Assembly: GCF_019857205.1 (NCBI RefSeq)
Contig: NZ_JAHWXO010000008.1
Span: 98,415-162,414 of the forward strand
Source of the DNA: Qipengyuania pacifica
GTDB lineage: Bacteria; Pseudomonadota; Alphaproteobacteria; Sphingomonadales; Sphingomonadaceae
Direction: 5' to 3'
Length of the DNA stretch: 64,000 nucleotides
Part shown: positions 19,686 through 36,740 of the stretch, in pieces
Layout: the number at the start of each line of letters is the position of its first letter
Numbering within the stretch: position 1 is the stretch's first letter
Position numbers and translations under genes: made by a program
The notes under the pieces: generated by a model
The model's input: only the letters and a program-made list of their open reading frames with translations
The model's database searches: none
What the model was told of the DNA's origin: nothing

Positions 19686-19925
19686 TTATTCAGCCGGAGT
19701 GGTTTCTTCAGCCATCGGCGTTTCGGTGGCGGTGACGGTTTCTTCCATCATGGCGCCTTCGGTTGCCATCGGATCGGCAACCGGGGTTTCTTCGACAACA
19801 ACGGTTTCGTCGACTGCTTCAGCCGGAGCCATTTCGTCTGCGGTGGTTTCGTCAGCGGCCTGTTCGCCACAAGCGGCGAGAGTCAGCGCGAACGGAAGTG
19901 CGGCGACGAGAGCGATCTTCTTCAT
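19686..19925 (-). CDS. Small acidic lipoprotein, paralogue
   Basis: A 79-residue protein with signal peptide MKKIALVAALPFALTLAACGEQ and lipobox LAAC. The mature chain is Glu/Thr/Ala-rich, with repeated VEETPVADPM and TETPMAEET-like units, and probably disordered. ATG at 19925 is preceded by AGGAAC on the minus strand. It shares the signal peptide and acidic tail style with the gene at 19268-19528, so the pair probably arose by duplication. Function unknown. Confidence 0.7.
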   Translation of the reverse strand: MKKIALVAALPFALTLAACGEQAADETTADEMAPAEAVDETVVVEETPVADPMATEGAMMEETVTATETPMAEETTPAE

Positions 19926-20027
19926 GTGACAATGTTCCTGTAACGCCCTGATTGGCGTAGCCTTAAAATAGCCATATTTTTGCCCGGGAAAAGACACATT
20001 CTGCAAAACCGCGCTCTTTTTTATTGA

Positions 20028-20795
20028 TTAGGGGGAAACCACCGCCGTTTCTCGCGTTTTAGCGCCAGCCTGACGTAGTTCGGTCCAATGCGCGATGCGT
20101 ACCATCGCCGATGGTGAGATTGCCACGATCAAGCCAACTACCAGCGAATCGAGCGCTAGCAGTCCCCAAAGCTGGATCCCCGCTTCCCCAATGGATAGCC
20201 TATTTAACTGCTGGTGAAGCAGACTGAACGGCAGCCGCGTCAGGATGTACAGCGGCAAGGCGAGACCGTACAGCCATCCTAATCGACGCGCCGAGACGAG
20301 CGGGTTGGCGACGCGCCCGTCAGTCGCGGCGGCAACCACCCAGGTCATTAGCAGAGGCTCGATGAGCAACTGGCCGAGGCCCAAGGCGCTGCGTAACGCG
20401 GTGACGTGCACCTCGGGCACGAGTGCGCGAGCGTAAAACATTGCTGCGAACACAACGAGCGCATAAAGAACATAGGGCAAGAAGCGCAGCGCTGCGGTAT
20501 CCAGTGGGGCGAGCACACGCCCTTCGCGCTGGCTGGCGAAATGGCGGATAACGAAGAACGCGCCCACGTAGATCGAAGTCATCTTGATCCAGCCGAAAGC
20601 CATGCGCAGGCCATTATCGTTCGTCAAACGGGCCATGTCCCGGCTTTCGAACATGCCGATCCGCACTTCGACAACATGCTGGGCAAATTCCCACAGCACG
20701 ATAGCGGCGAACAACCAAGGCAAAGCGCGTAGCGCGCGGAGACTATCGAGATAGGAGCCGATCATATCCGCGAAGAAGCGCCGAAGCCAGATCAT
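20028..20795 (-). CDS. Hypothetical membrane protein of DUF2975/XRE cassette
   Basis: A 255-residue integral membrane protein with about six hydrophobic segments (near 28-45, 78-96, 110-135, 150-175, 180-205, 215-240) and basic connecting loops. I do not recognise the family. Start at ATG 20795 after AAAGGAATGGGCT; the longer frame is unsupported. Its start overlaps the stop of the XRE gene (ATGA), so it is the third gene of a translationally coupled operon DUF2975-XRE-membrane protein. It may be a target or partner of the regulator. Confidence 0.75.
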   Translation of the reverse strand: MIWLRRFFADMIGSYLDSLRALRALPWLFAAIVLWEFAQHVVEVRIGMFESRDMARLTNDNGLRMAFGWIKMTSIYVGAFFVIRHFASQREGRVLAPLDTAALRFLPYVLYALVVFAAMFYARALVPEVHVTALRSALGLGQLLIEPLLMTWVVAAATDGRVANPLVSARRLGWLYGLALPLYILTRLPFSLLHQQLNRLSIGEAGIQLWGLLALDSLVVGLIVAISPSAMVRIAHWTELRQAGAKTRETAVVSP

Positions 20796-21022
20796 AGCCC
20801 ATTCCTTTCGTACTGTAGCAGATCGCCAGGTTGACACTGAAGTTCGCGGCAGATTGCCTCTAGCGTGGAAAAGCGGATCGCCCGGGCCTTGCCGGTCTTC
20901 AGGATCGACAGATTGGCGAGAGTAATGCCAATGCGGCCGGCGAGTTCGGTGAGCGTCATCCCGCGATCCTGCAGCAAGACATCGAGGCGAATGGCAATAG
21001 CACTGGCTTCATCGGTGGGCAT
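20792..21022 (-). CDS. Small XRE-family regulator (YozG-like)
   Basis: A 76-residue DNA-binding protein consisting of little more than one Cro/CI helix-turn-helix: GMTLTELAGRIGITLANLSILKTGKARAIRFSTLEAICRELQCQPGDLL. This sequence pattern is typical of the short HTH proteins encoded beside DUF2975 membrane proteins. ATG 21022 shares its last base with the DUF2975 stop (TGATG), and its own stop overlaps the next start. Twin TATCGA palindromes upstream of the operon are probable operators for autoregulation. Confidence 0.88.
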   Translation of the reverse strand: MPTDEASAIAIRLDVLLQDRGMTLTELAGRIGITLANLSILKTGKARAIRFSTLEAICRELQCQPGDLLQYERNGL

Positions 21023-21528
21023 CAGACGGTGCCTTCGAGATCGGCGCGCATCGCAGCGCCTTCGCGGAAAACGTGGGCCAGTACGAAAAGCAAAGGCACC
21101 GCGATCCAGCCGGTCAGTGAGAGGGACCATCCGAAATATTCCCCGGTGGCCTTGCTAGTGGCCACGGATACCCAGCCGAAGCAAAGGTCGACGATGGCGA
21201 TCGCCAGCGTGGCCCAAGCGATCGCGCGAAGCCGCGCAGCATTAGCATCGGTAAGCGCGTGACCCACGGCCGCGTCGCGGACCAGGGCGGCGAGGCGGGT
21301 GAGTATCCAGTGCACTGCCACCATAACAGGAGGCATCATCACTACCATCGCAAACAAATACCCTCGGATCGCGTTGTGCGTGCTGGCGGGTTCGATATGC
21401 GTGAAGACCATCGTCCCAAGGCCCGCCCAGTCGCCGACTATGGCGCTTAGCGTAACCATTAGCAGGGCACCGAAGAACCAGTTGAGCCAGTTTGCAATGC
21501 GCAGGCTGATAGTGATCGCGGAAAACAT
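21022..21528 (-). CDS. DUF2975 family membrane protein
   Basis: A 168-residue protein with four hydrophobic segments (about 10-32, 54-76, 100-125, 135-155). This is the layout of DUF2975 proteins, which are typically co-encoded with a tiny XRE regulator, as here. First gene of the three-gene operon. ATG 21528 is preceded by GGAGG on the minus strand with a 7-base spacer. Molecular function unknown. Confidence 0.85.
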   Translation of the reverse strand: MFSAITISLRIANWLNWFFGALLMVTLSAIVGDWAGLGTMVFTHIEPASTHNAIRGYLFAMVVMMPPVMVAVHWILTRLAALVRDAAVGHALTDANAARLRAIAWATLAIAIVDLCFGWVSVATSKATGEYFGWSLSLTGWIAVPLLFVLAHVFREGAAMRADLEGTV

Positions 21529-21542
21529 AAAAACTCCTCCCT

Positions 21543-21557
21543 TATCGAAAATCGATA
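21543..21557. promoter_or_regulatory. Operator-like palindrome 1 (TATCGA-N3-TCGATA)
   Basis: A perfect 6-bp inverted repeat with 3-base centre lies 15 bases before the DUF2975 start. A near-copy sits 32 bases further upstream. Likely binding site of the co-encoded XRE protein. Confidence 0.6.
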
Positions 21558-21589
21558 TGCATCTAGCCGACCTTATTGTAAAGCAATAA

Positions 21590-21604
21590 TATCGTTATTC
21601 GATA
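21590..21604. promoter_or_regulatory. Operator-like palindrome 2 (TATCGT-N3-TCGATA)
   Basis: Same palindrome with one mismatch. Centre-to-centre distance to the first copy is 47 bases. It lies between the DUF2975 operon and the rpoB promoter, so it could also bear on the divergent transcript. Confidence 0.6.
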
Positions 21605-21626
21605 AGGAGCGCGAAATCCGCGTCAC

Positions 21627-21655
21627 TTGACCGTGCGAGGCTTGCTTCCTATATG
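21627..21655 (+). promoter_or_regulatory. Sigma-70-type promoter of rpoBC
   Basis: TTGACC (21627-21632), a 17-base spacer, then TATATG (21650-21655). It predicts a start near 21662 and an untranslated leader of about 228 bases before rpoB. I see no gene or familiar riboswitch in that leader. Confidence 0.65.
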
Positions 21656-21889
21656 CCCCTTCGACCGCACGCTTCGAGCGAGTCCGATTCATGCGCGGGA
21701 ATTGGACACAGGATGGAAGCGGCGTTTCCATAATCGCGACGCTAGAGAAGCTGCAGCAGGCCACCGGAACCGGTGTGCAGGACGCTGCGGCCTTTTCGCG
21801 TCCCGGCTATGATCTCACGCGCATGAGAAACGAATTCCGGCCCTGTCCGCGCAGGTGCCGGCGCACACGAGAAGAGGTAACTACCCCTT

Positions 21890-26092
<4,203 letters not shown>

Positions 26093-26150
26093 GGGCTTCG
26101 GCCCCCACCGCTTCCGTCCCAGAGAATTCACCCGTTTAGGGAATTAAGTC

Positions 26151-30476
<4,326 letters not shown>

Positions 30477-30500
30477 GTCCGCCTTACGGCAACCGCACAG

Positions 30501-30536
30501 AAAGGGCCCCGCTGGAGCGATCCGGCGGGGCCTTTT
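30501..30536 (+). terminator. rpoC terminator
   Basis: Perfect 8-bp stem GGCCCCGC/GCGGGGCC with a 12-base loop, extended by A/U pairs and followed by TTTT, 25 bases after the rpoC stop. Confidence 0.88.
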
Positions 30537-30615
30537 CGTTGTACTCGGCGCAAAGCACGCCCGCGCTTGTTTGCTTGACGGCAGGTTTGAGTAGTTGCAC
30601 CTTAACTATCGGCAC

Positions 30616-33021
30616 ATGGGGGAAAGTGACCGCAATGCGGGGAATTTCGTGGCAGTAGAAGGGCCCGATACCGAAGCGTATGGAACCGGCGGAAGTCCGG
30701 ACGGGCACGCTGCGGTCGGACAACTTCTGCTGACCCGCAGAATGAGAGATTTCACGACCGGGGCGACGTTGTCCCTGCTTCCAGCGCTCGGGTCGATTGT
30801 GGCGCTTGTCTACACCTTCCGCGATCAGGTTGATCTTGCGGTCCTGATAGGTTGGGCGACCATGCAGTTGGTGCTGATCGCGGTCTATGTGGTCTTTGAC
30901 AGCATTCTCGACCGTGAAAGTCCCTCCCTAGGGGAGTTGCGCAGACACTGGCGCCGTTTCGTTCTGTTGCAATGGCTTGGCTCCTTGGCCTGGGCCGGAA
31001 TCTTTCCGTATTTGGCGCCGGTCGCACATGGTCTGGACGCAGTTGTGCTCGCAGTTGTGGCAATCGCCGTGCTTTGCGGCGTTTTGCTGGTTCACAGAAC
31101 GGCGCCGAGTGCTGCGATCTTCCACGTAGTCGTGATGGCAATTTCAATCACCGCTGCTATCTGGACCGGCACTGGTATGGCGGGTTTGCCTGCCCTGATC
31201 CTGCTCGCCCTTTTCGTCATCGCGCTGCTCGGCTCGACGCGCGAGCAGGAGCGGCAGATTGTCGAGTGGCTCGAAGCCGAGATGAATCGCCGTGAAGCGA
31301 CCGACACGGTTCGCTTGTTGCTGAACGATTACGAAGAGCATTCGTCCGACTGGCTCTGGACGGTCGACGAAGCCGGCAATCTCCGTAACGTGGCTGAGCG
31401 GTTCGCAATGGCAGCCGAGAAGCCTGCCGAAACGCTCGAAGGAAAGCCGCTGATCGACATGTTCATGGCGGATGCGAACCGCGCCATTTTTGCGCGGCAT
31501 CTCACTGAACGCAGCCGCTTCCACGATCTGGTGCTCAAATTGAGGATCAATGGGGAGATGCGCTACTGGAAGCTCTCCGCAAGGCCGCGCGACGATGGCC
31601 AAATCAGCGGCGTTGCACGGGATGTGACGAGCGATCGGATGATCGAGGAGCGCGTCGCCTTCATGGCGCATTACGACAATTTGACAGGGCTCGCTAATCG
31701 CTATCTCTTTAACGAACGCCTGCGTGCTGCCCTGGATCAGAACGAGAGGGTGCGCAATATTGCCTTGTTCTACCTCGATCTGGACGACTTCAAGGCTGTC
31801 AACGACACGCGCGGACATCTCATGGGCGACAGGTTGCTCCGCGAGGTCGGTAAACGGCTTGAACAGGAAGTCCGCGGCCAGGATTTGGTCGCGAGGCTGG
31901 GGGGCGACGAATTTGCCATCCTCGTCGAAACGCGTTCCGGGGCCGGCATGCTTATCGAAAGGGCGCACAGTTTCCTTGCCGCTATCCGAGATCCATTCGA
32001 AATAGATGGTCAGATCTATCGCGTGTCGGGCAGCGTTGGCATCGCCAGAAGCAGTGACGGAAGCTGCGATGCCGAGGAATTGATGCGCCGCGCGGATCTT
32101 GCCCTCTTTGCTGCCAAGAACAAAGGGCGCGACACTCTCGCACTCTACGATCAGTCCATCGATCTTGCGGCCCGAGAGCGCCGCGAAATTGAAATCGATT
32201 TGCGCGAAGCGGTGGCCCGAGGACAGCTCAACCTCCATTATCAGCCGGTGATCGACCTGCAATCGGGTTCGGTTGTCGGATATGAAGCGCTCCTGCGCTG
32301 GTACCATCCCAAGCGCGGAATTATCGGCCCGGCGGATTTTCTCGAAGTTGCGGAAGAAACGGGCTTGATCGTTCCGATTGGCGAGTGGTCGATCCGGCAG
32401 GCCTTTGCGGAAACGGCAAAGTGGGAAGGCCATTTCCGTATTGCGATCAATCTCTCGCCTACACAGGTGCGCAGCCCGCATCTGGTGAAGGTGATTGCCC
32501 AATCTTTGCATGCACATGGCATTGCGCCCGAAAGGGTGGAGTTCGAAATCACCGAGCATGTCCTGATGCAGGAAAGCTCCATCAGCATGGGCAATCTCCA
32601 GAAGCTTCGGGAGTTGGGCAGCCGCATCGCGCTGGACGATTTCGGCATCGGCTATTCTTCTCTGAGTTACCTGCGCCGTTTTCCCTTCGACCGGATCAAG
32701 ATCGACAAGGACTTCGTCGACGGAGTGGAGAGTTCTGCCGACAACCAGGCGATCGTTTCGAGCATCACCAAGCTTGCCGAAGCGTTGGGCATGGCGACCA
32801 CGGCGGAAGGCGTCGAAACGCGCGACCAGCTCGATCTCCTGCGCAGGCTCGGGTGTCAGGAAGCGCAGGGCTATCTGATCTGCGAACCGGTGCCTGGAGA
32901 GAACTTCGCCACGGCCGATGCCGTCGATGCCGCCATGCGCGGTGGGGCGGTCAGTGGGATACTGGCCTACCGCCGCACGCGCGAGGCAAGCGTGAAGCAA
33001 AGCCCACGACGCGCCAGCTGA
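30616..33021 (+). CDS. Membrane-bound PAS-GGDEF-EAL c-di-GMP protein
   Basis: Bifunctional c-di-GMP turnover protein of about 801 residues. Six or so membrane helices (about 45-190) precede a PAS domain (about 230-335), a diguanylate cyclase domain with an intact GGDEF (429-433) and a phosphodiesterase domain with an intact EAL (557-559), plus downstream DDFGIGYSS. Both catalytic signatures are complete, so which activity dominates cannot be told. Start uncertain: ATG 30616 lacks a clear ribosome site, and GTG 30649 after GCGGGGA is an alternative. It is the only c-di-GMP enzyme in the window and could feed the PilZ-HTH regulator, by inference. Confidence 0.92.
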   Translation: MGESDRNAGNFVAVEGPDTEAYGTGGSPDGHAAVGQLLLTRRMRDFTTGATLSLLPALGSIVALVYTFRDQVDLAVLIGWATMQLVLIAVYVVFDSILDRESPSLGELRRHWRRFVLLQWLGSLAWAGIFPYLAPVAHGLDAVVLAVVAIAVLCGVLLVHRTAPSAAIFHVVVMAISITAAIWTGTGMAGLPALILLALFVIALLGSTREQERQIVEWLEAEMNRREATDTVRLLLNDYEEHSSDWLWTVDEAGNLRNVAERFAMAAEKPAETLEGKPLIDMFMADANRAIFARHLTERSRFHDLVLKLRINGEMRYWKLSARPRDDGQISGVARDVTSDRMIEERVAFMAHYDNLTGLANRYLFNERLRAALDQNERVRNIALFYLDLDDFKAVNDTRGHLMGDRLLREVGKRLEQEVRGQDLVARLGGDEFAILVETRSGAGMLIERAHSFLAAIRDPFEIDGQIYRVSGSVGIARSSDGSCDAEELMRRADLALFAAKNKGRDTLALYDQSIDLAARERREIEIDLREAVARGQLNLHYQPVIDLQSGSVVGYEALLRWYHPKRGIIGPADFLEVAEETGLIVPIGEWSIRQAFAETAKWEGHFRIAINLSPTQVRSPHLVKVIAQSLHAHGIAPERVEFEITEHVLMQESSISMGNLQKLRELGSRIALDDFGIGYSSLSYLRRFPFDRIKIDKDFVDGVESSADNQAIVSSITKLAEALGMATTAEGVETRDQLDLLRRLGCQEAQGYLICEPVPGENFATADAVDAAMRGGAVSGILAYRRTREASVKQSPRRAS

Positions 33022-33061
33022 CCTCTCGCCAAGCCAGCCGCCCTCCGCTATCGGCGCGGAT

Positions 33062-34411
33062 ATGACCACTGTCACCCGTTTCGCTCCGTCGCCTACAGGG
33101 CGGCTTCATGTCGGCAATATCCGTACCGCCCTGCATAACTGGATGCTGGCGAGAAAGATTGGCGGCAAATTCATACTACGGATCGACGATACCGATGCCG
33201 AGCGCAGCCGCGAGGAGTATGTCGACGCGATCCGGGCGGATCTGGCGTGGCTCGGAATTCTGCCGGATGACGAAGCGCGTCAGTCAGAGCGTCTGGAGAA
33301 ATACGAAGAGGCCTTTGCTTCGCTGCAATCGGCCGGCCGCGTTTATCCCTGCTACGAAACGCAGCAGGAACTCGAGCTGAAGCGCAAGATCCGGCTCGGA
33401 CGTGGCCTGCCGCCGATATATGATCGCGGGGCCCTTGAACTGAGCGAGGAAGACCGTGCGGCCAAGGAGGCGCAGGGTATCGTGCCGCATTGGCGTTTCA
33501 TGCTCGATCATGACGAGCAGATCGCCTGGAACGATGGGGTGCGAGGGCCACAGAAATTCGATGCTGCGCAGTTGTCCGATCCGGTCGTGCGGCGGGCAGA
33601 CGGAAGCTGGCTTTACATGCTGCCGAGTGCGGTGGACGATCTCGATATGGGTATTACCCACGTCCTGCGCGGAGAGGACCATGTAAGCAATACTGCGGTG
33701 CAAATTCAGATGTTTACCGCACTAATTGCTGCAAGAGGAAGAGCGCAGCAAATTCCCAGCTTTGCGCATGAGGCTTTGCTGGTGGGGGCCGAAGGCAAAT
33801 TATCCAAACGGCTCGGATCGCTTGGCTGCGATGCCTTTCGCGAACGTGGTATCGAGCCGGAAGCGATCATCGCGCTACTGGCGCGCCTCGGCACATCGCT
33901 TCCCGTCGAACCAATCGCCGAAATCGAGGCGCTTCTCGAAACTTTCGATCTTTCGACATTCGGACGGGCGCCGGCAAAGTTCGACGATGCGGAACTTGAC
34001 CGTATCAACACAGCGCTTGTCCATCAGATGGAGTTTTCCCAGGTCGCCGACAGGCTGCCGCAGGGTATGGACGAGGCTGGCTGGCATGCCATCAGGCCGA
34101 ACCTCGCGCATGTAAACGAGGCGGGGCAGTGGTGGGCGCTGGTCACCGGCCCGATTGACCAGCCGGAATTTACGCAGGATGATCGTGCCTATCTCACCGA
34201 AGCAGCGAACACGCTCGTTTGGAGCGATGATCCGTGGCGTTCGCTTACCGGCGCGCTCAAGGATACGACCGGTCGCAAGGGCAAACCGCTGTTCCTTCCG
34301 TTGCGCCAGGCATTGACGGGTATGGATCACGGGCCGGACATGGGGGAACTGTTGCCGCTGATCGGCGAGGGGGAAGCCCGCGCGCGATTGACCAAGGCCG
34401 CGACCAGCTAG
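33062..34411 (+). CDS. gltX: Glutamyl-tRNA synthetase (non-canonical KLSKR type)
   Basis: Class I aminoacyl-tRNA synthetase of 449 residues that charges tRNA with glutamate. The ATP-site signatures are visible: RFAPSPTGRLHVGN (HIGH variant HVGN) and GKLSKRLGS (KMSKS variant). Alphaproteobacteria often carry two such enzymes with different specificity for tRNA-Glu and tRNA-Gln; this one belongs to the group with the KLSKR loop. Start ATG 33062. It is 40 bases downstream of the GGDEF-EAL gene and may be transcribed separately. Confidence 0.93.
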   Translation: MTTVTRFAPSPTGRLHVGNIRTALHNWMLARKIGGKFILRIDDTDAERSREEYVDAIRADLAWLGILPDDEARQSERLEKYEEAFASLQSAGRVYPCYETQQELELKRKIRLGRGLPPIYDRGALELSEEDRAAKEAQGIVPHWRFMLDHDEQIAWNDGVRGPQKFDAAQLSDPVVRRADGSWLYMLPSAVDDLDMGITHVLRGEDHVSNTAVQIQMFTALIAARGRAQQIPSFAHEALLVGAEGKLSKRLGSLGCDAFRERGIEPEAIIALLARLGTSLPVEPIAEIEALLETFDLSTFGRAPAKFDDAELDRINTALVHQMEFSQVADRLPQGMDEAGWHAIRPNLAHVNEAGQWWALVTGPIDQPEFTQDDRAYLTEAANTLVWSDDPWRSLTGALKDTTGRKGKPLFLPLRQALTGMDHGPDMGELLPLIGEGEARARLTKAATS

Positions 34412-34460
34412 ATTTCCGCCGACTTGCGGCATGGCGCGGCGGCCCTTACCTTGGGGCACC

Positions 34461-34823
34461 ATGCTCGATGTGCTGAACAGATCCCGGGCGCGCCCGCTGG
34501 TTGCGCTGTTACTGGCGGTTCTTTTCGCGCACGCGATTCCTTCCCAGCCCATCTCGCTCGATCGCGGACGTGGTCCGGTATTCAGTGCGGCAACGGCGGA
34601 AGTCACGCTTCCTCCGAGGGAGGACAATTCCGGCATCGTCTGCACGGTAGCGCAGCCATGTCCGGACAAAACAGCTCCATTCACGAGTATTCTGACACCT
34701 AAGGCGAGCCTGCACGCGGGCCTGCAACAAAAGCCCTGGCCGGCGCATGGGCCCCGCGCACCTCCGCTGAAGCCGCCGCCACGTTCTCTGGCATCCCCAC
34801 GGGAACCACCCCGCCTGATCTGA
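34461..34823 (+). CDS. Hypothetical secreted proline-rich protein
   Basis: Putative 120-residue protein with an N-terminal hydrophobic helix (about 10-25, ALLLAVLFAHA) that looks like a signal peptide or anchor, and a Pro/Arg-rich tail ending PPRSLASPREPPRL. Two cysteines occur mid-protein. I do not recognise it. Start taken at ATG 34461; the frame also extends a little upstream with no ribosome site. Codon use matches neighbours, but the composition is compatible with a spurious frame, so confidence is moderate. Confidence 0.5.
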   Translation: MLDVLNRSRARPLVALLLAVLFAHAIPSQPISLDRGRGPVFSAATAEVTLPPREDNSGIVCTVAQPCPDKTAPFTSILTPKASLHAGLQQKPWPAHGPRAPPLKPPPRSLASPREPPRLI

Positions 34824-34875
34824 GCCGCCGCGTCCCCGTGGGGCGCCAATTCTGTTCAGACAGGACATCTTTACA

Positions 34876-35172
34876 ATGACAACCGATATCGACGGCGGTG
34901 CCGTCACCGACCGCTTCGACCAGATCGAGGCGACCTTACTGCGTTATCCGGAAATCGACAGTACGGAGCTGGCCGATCTAAAACGCTGGTTCGACAAAGA
35001 GGCTTCGGCGCTCGAAGTCGCCAGCCTGGCCAGCAAGGAACGCTTGCGGCAGCAGTATAGCGATTTTCGATCCGCCCATATCGACAGGCTTGGATTGGTC
35101 GAAATGGTTCTGACCGTCTTGGCAGGAATCCTGCTGCTCGGCGGAATTACAATCGTGGCGATCGGCGCCTGA
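34876..35172 (+). CDS. Hypothetical protein with C-terminal membrane anchor
   Basis: A 98-residue protein: a soluble helical part (about 1-70; ALEVASLASKERLRQQYSDFRSAH) and a single C-terminal membrane segment (about 74-96, VEMVLTVLAGILLLGGITIVAIGA). A plausible tail-anchored inner-membrane protein. Family not recognised. Ribosome site AGGA lies 11 bases upstream of ATG 34876. Convergent with pyk. Confidence 0.72.
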   Translation: MTTDIDGGAVTDRFDQIEATLLRYPEIDSTELADLKRWFDKEASALEVASLASKERLRQQYSDFRSAHIDRLGLVEMVLTVLAGILLLGGITIVAIGA

Positions 35173-35181
35173 TAATCCGAA

Positions 35182-35217
35182 GACGGGCGGTGCTTTTAAA
35201 GAAAGTGTCCGCCCGTC
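35182..35217. terminator. Possible bidirectional terminator between small membrane gene and pyk
   Basis: A 9-bp stem GACGGGCGG/CCGCCCGTC with an 18-base AT-rich loop; its right arm overlaps the pyk stop codon. No T-run follows on the plus strand, so it may instead only mark the transcript ends. Confidence 0.45.
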
Positions 35218-36691
35218 ATTCCGGTTGCACGTCGTGCTTGTCCAGTTCGTCACCGCTGATCGTCACGACATGCAGAAGGTTTGTCGAACCGGGGGTGCCG
35301 AACGGGACGCCGGCCAGTGCGATCAGCTTGCTGCCCGCTTCCCCGAAGCCATGACGCAGCGCCATGCGCTTGCCCTTGGCGATCATCTCTTCGAAACTGC
35401 CAATGTCCTTGGTCGCGACGGCGTGGGCACCCCATAGCAGACCCAGGCGGCGCGCCGTCTTCATACTCGGTGTCAGCACGAGCATGGGCACACTGGGGCG
35501 TTCGCGCGCAACCCTGCGGGCGGTAGATCCCGAACCTGTGAAGACCGTTATCGCGCTAACTGCTACCGTATCGGCCACGGTCATGCAGGCATGCGCCAGT
35601 GCGTCGGCAGTTGTCCTGTCCGGTGGCGTGTCCAGAAACCGTACCCGCGCGAGATAGGCTTCATCGCCCTCTACCTGGCGTGCGATCTTGTGCATTATGG
35701 TGACCGCTTCTTCGGGCCAGTCGCCCGCAGCGGTTTCTGCGGAAAGCATGACGGCGTCGGCGCCGTCGTATACTGCATTGGCCACGTCGGAGACTTCTGC
35801 CCGGGTCGGGGCAGGGCTTTCGATCATGCTTTCCAGCATCTGTGTCGCCACGATCACCGGTTTACCCTTGAGGCGGGTGGCGTTCACGATCCGCTTCTGG
35901 AGAGGCGGGACTTCCTGCGGTTCGAGTTCGACCCCCAGATCGCCGCGAGCAACCATGATGCCGTCGCTCATGTCGATGATTTCGTCGAGCCGGCGAACGG
36001 CCATGGGCTTTTCGATCTTGGCGCACAGCGCGCCGTAACCACCCATCAGCTTACGGGCTTCGGCAAGGTCTTCCGGGCGCTGTACGAAGCTTAGGCCGAT
36101 CCAGTCGACGCCCTGACTGACTGCAAAGGCAAGATCCTTGCGGTCCTTGTCGGTAAGGGCCGGGATCGGCACTTCGGCATCGGGTACATTGACGCCCTTG
36201 CGGTCCGAAATGACTCCTCCGACTTCTGCAGAACAGAGAATTTCATTCTCGTCGGCCCGGATCACTTTCAGGCGGATCTTGCCGTCATTGATCAGCAGGC
36301 GCTGGCCTTTCTCCAGCAGGCCGAACAGTTCTGGATGCGGCAGTTCGACGCGCGTCTCGTCGCCGGGCTCAGGATTGCGATCGAGCTTGAAATGCCCGGA
36401 ATGGCGGATGACCGCCTGTCCGTCCTTGAACTTGCCTACGCGTAGCTTTGGACCCTGAAGGTCAGCGAGGATCGCGATCGGGCGCATGAACTGCTTTTCC
36501 ATCGCGCGGATGGCTTCGATCGTCTTTGCATGATCGGCATGTTCGCCATGGCTCATGTTGACGCGAAACGCATCGACCCCGGCCTTGAACAGCCTGGCGA
36601 GCATTTCTGGCGAGCGGCTGGCAGGACCAACGGTGGCGAGAATCTTGACCTTGCGGCCGCGAGGATCGAGCTTGGGGGCGGAATTGGCCAT
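35216..36691 (-). CDS. pyk: Pyruvate kinase
   Basis: Last step of glycolysis, phosphoenolpyruvate plus ADP to pyruvate plus ATP; 491 residues. Family marks: KILATVGPASRSPEMLARLF start, DLQGPKLRVG, ILCSAEVGGVISDRKGVNVPD, the active-site KIEKPMAVRRLDEII and MVARGDLGVELE. Standard length. The start ATG 36691 (MANSAPKLDPRG) lies close to the divergent DUF1244 gene. Confidence 0.98.
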   Translation of the reverse strand: MANSAPKLDPRGRKVKILATVGPASRSPEMLARLFKAGVDAFRVNMSHGEHADHAKTIEAIRAMEKQFMRPIAILADLQGPKLRVGKFKDGQAVIRHSGHFKLDRNPEPGDETRVELPHPELFGLLEKGQRLLINDGKIRLKVIRADENEILCSAEVGGVISDRKGVNVPDAEVPIPALTDKDRKDLAFAVSQGVDWIGLSFVQRPEDLAEARKLMGGYGALCAKIEKPMAVRRLDEIIDMSDGIMVARGDLGVELEPQEVPPLQKRIVNATRLKGKPVIVATQMLESMIESPAPTRAEVSDVANAVYDGADAVMLSAETAAGDWPEEAVTIMHKIARQVEGDEAYLARVRFLDTPPDRTTADALAHACMTVADTVAVSAITVFTGSGSTARRVARERPSVPMLVLTPSMKTARRLGLLWGAHAVATKDIGSFEEMIAKGKRMALRHGFGEAGSKLIALAGVPFGTPGSTNLLHVVTISGDELDKHDVQPE

Positions 36692-36740
36692 GGGAATGGC
36701 CTATGGCACTGCTATGCGACAAAGCAAGGACGATAGAGAC

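Noticed and set aside
31144..33075. Minus-strand frame opposite the GGDEF-EAL gene
   Set aside because: Shadow; no domain match.
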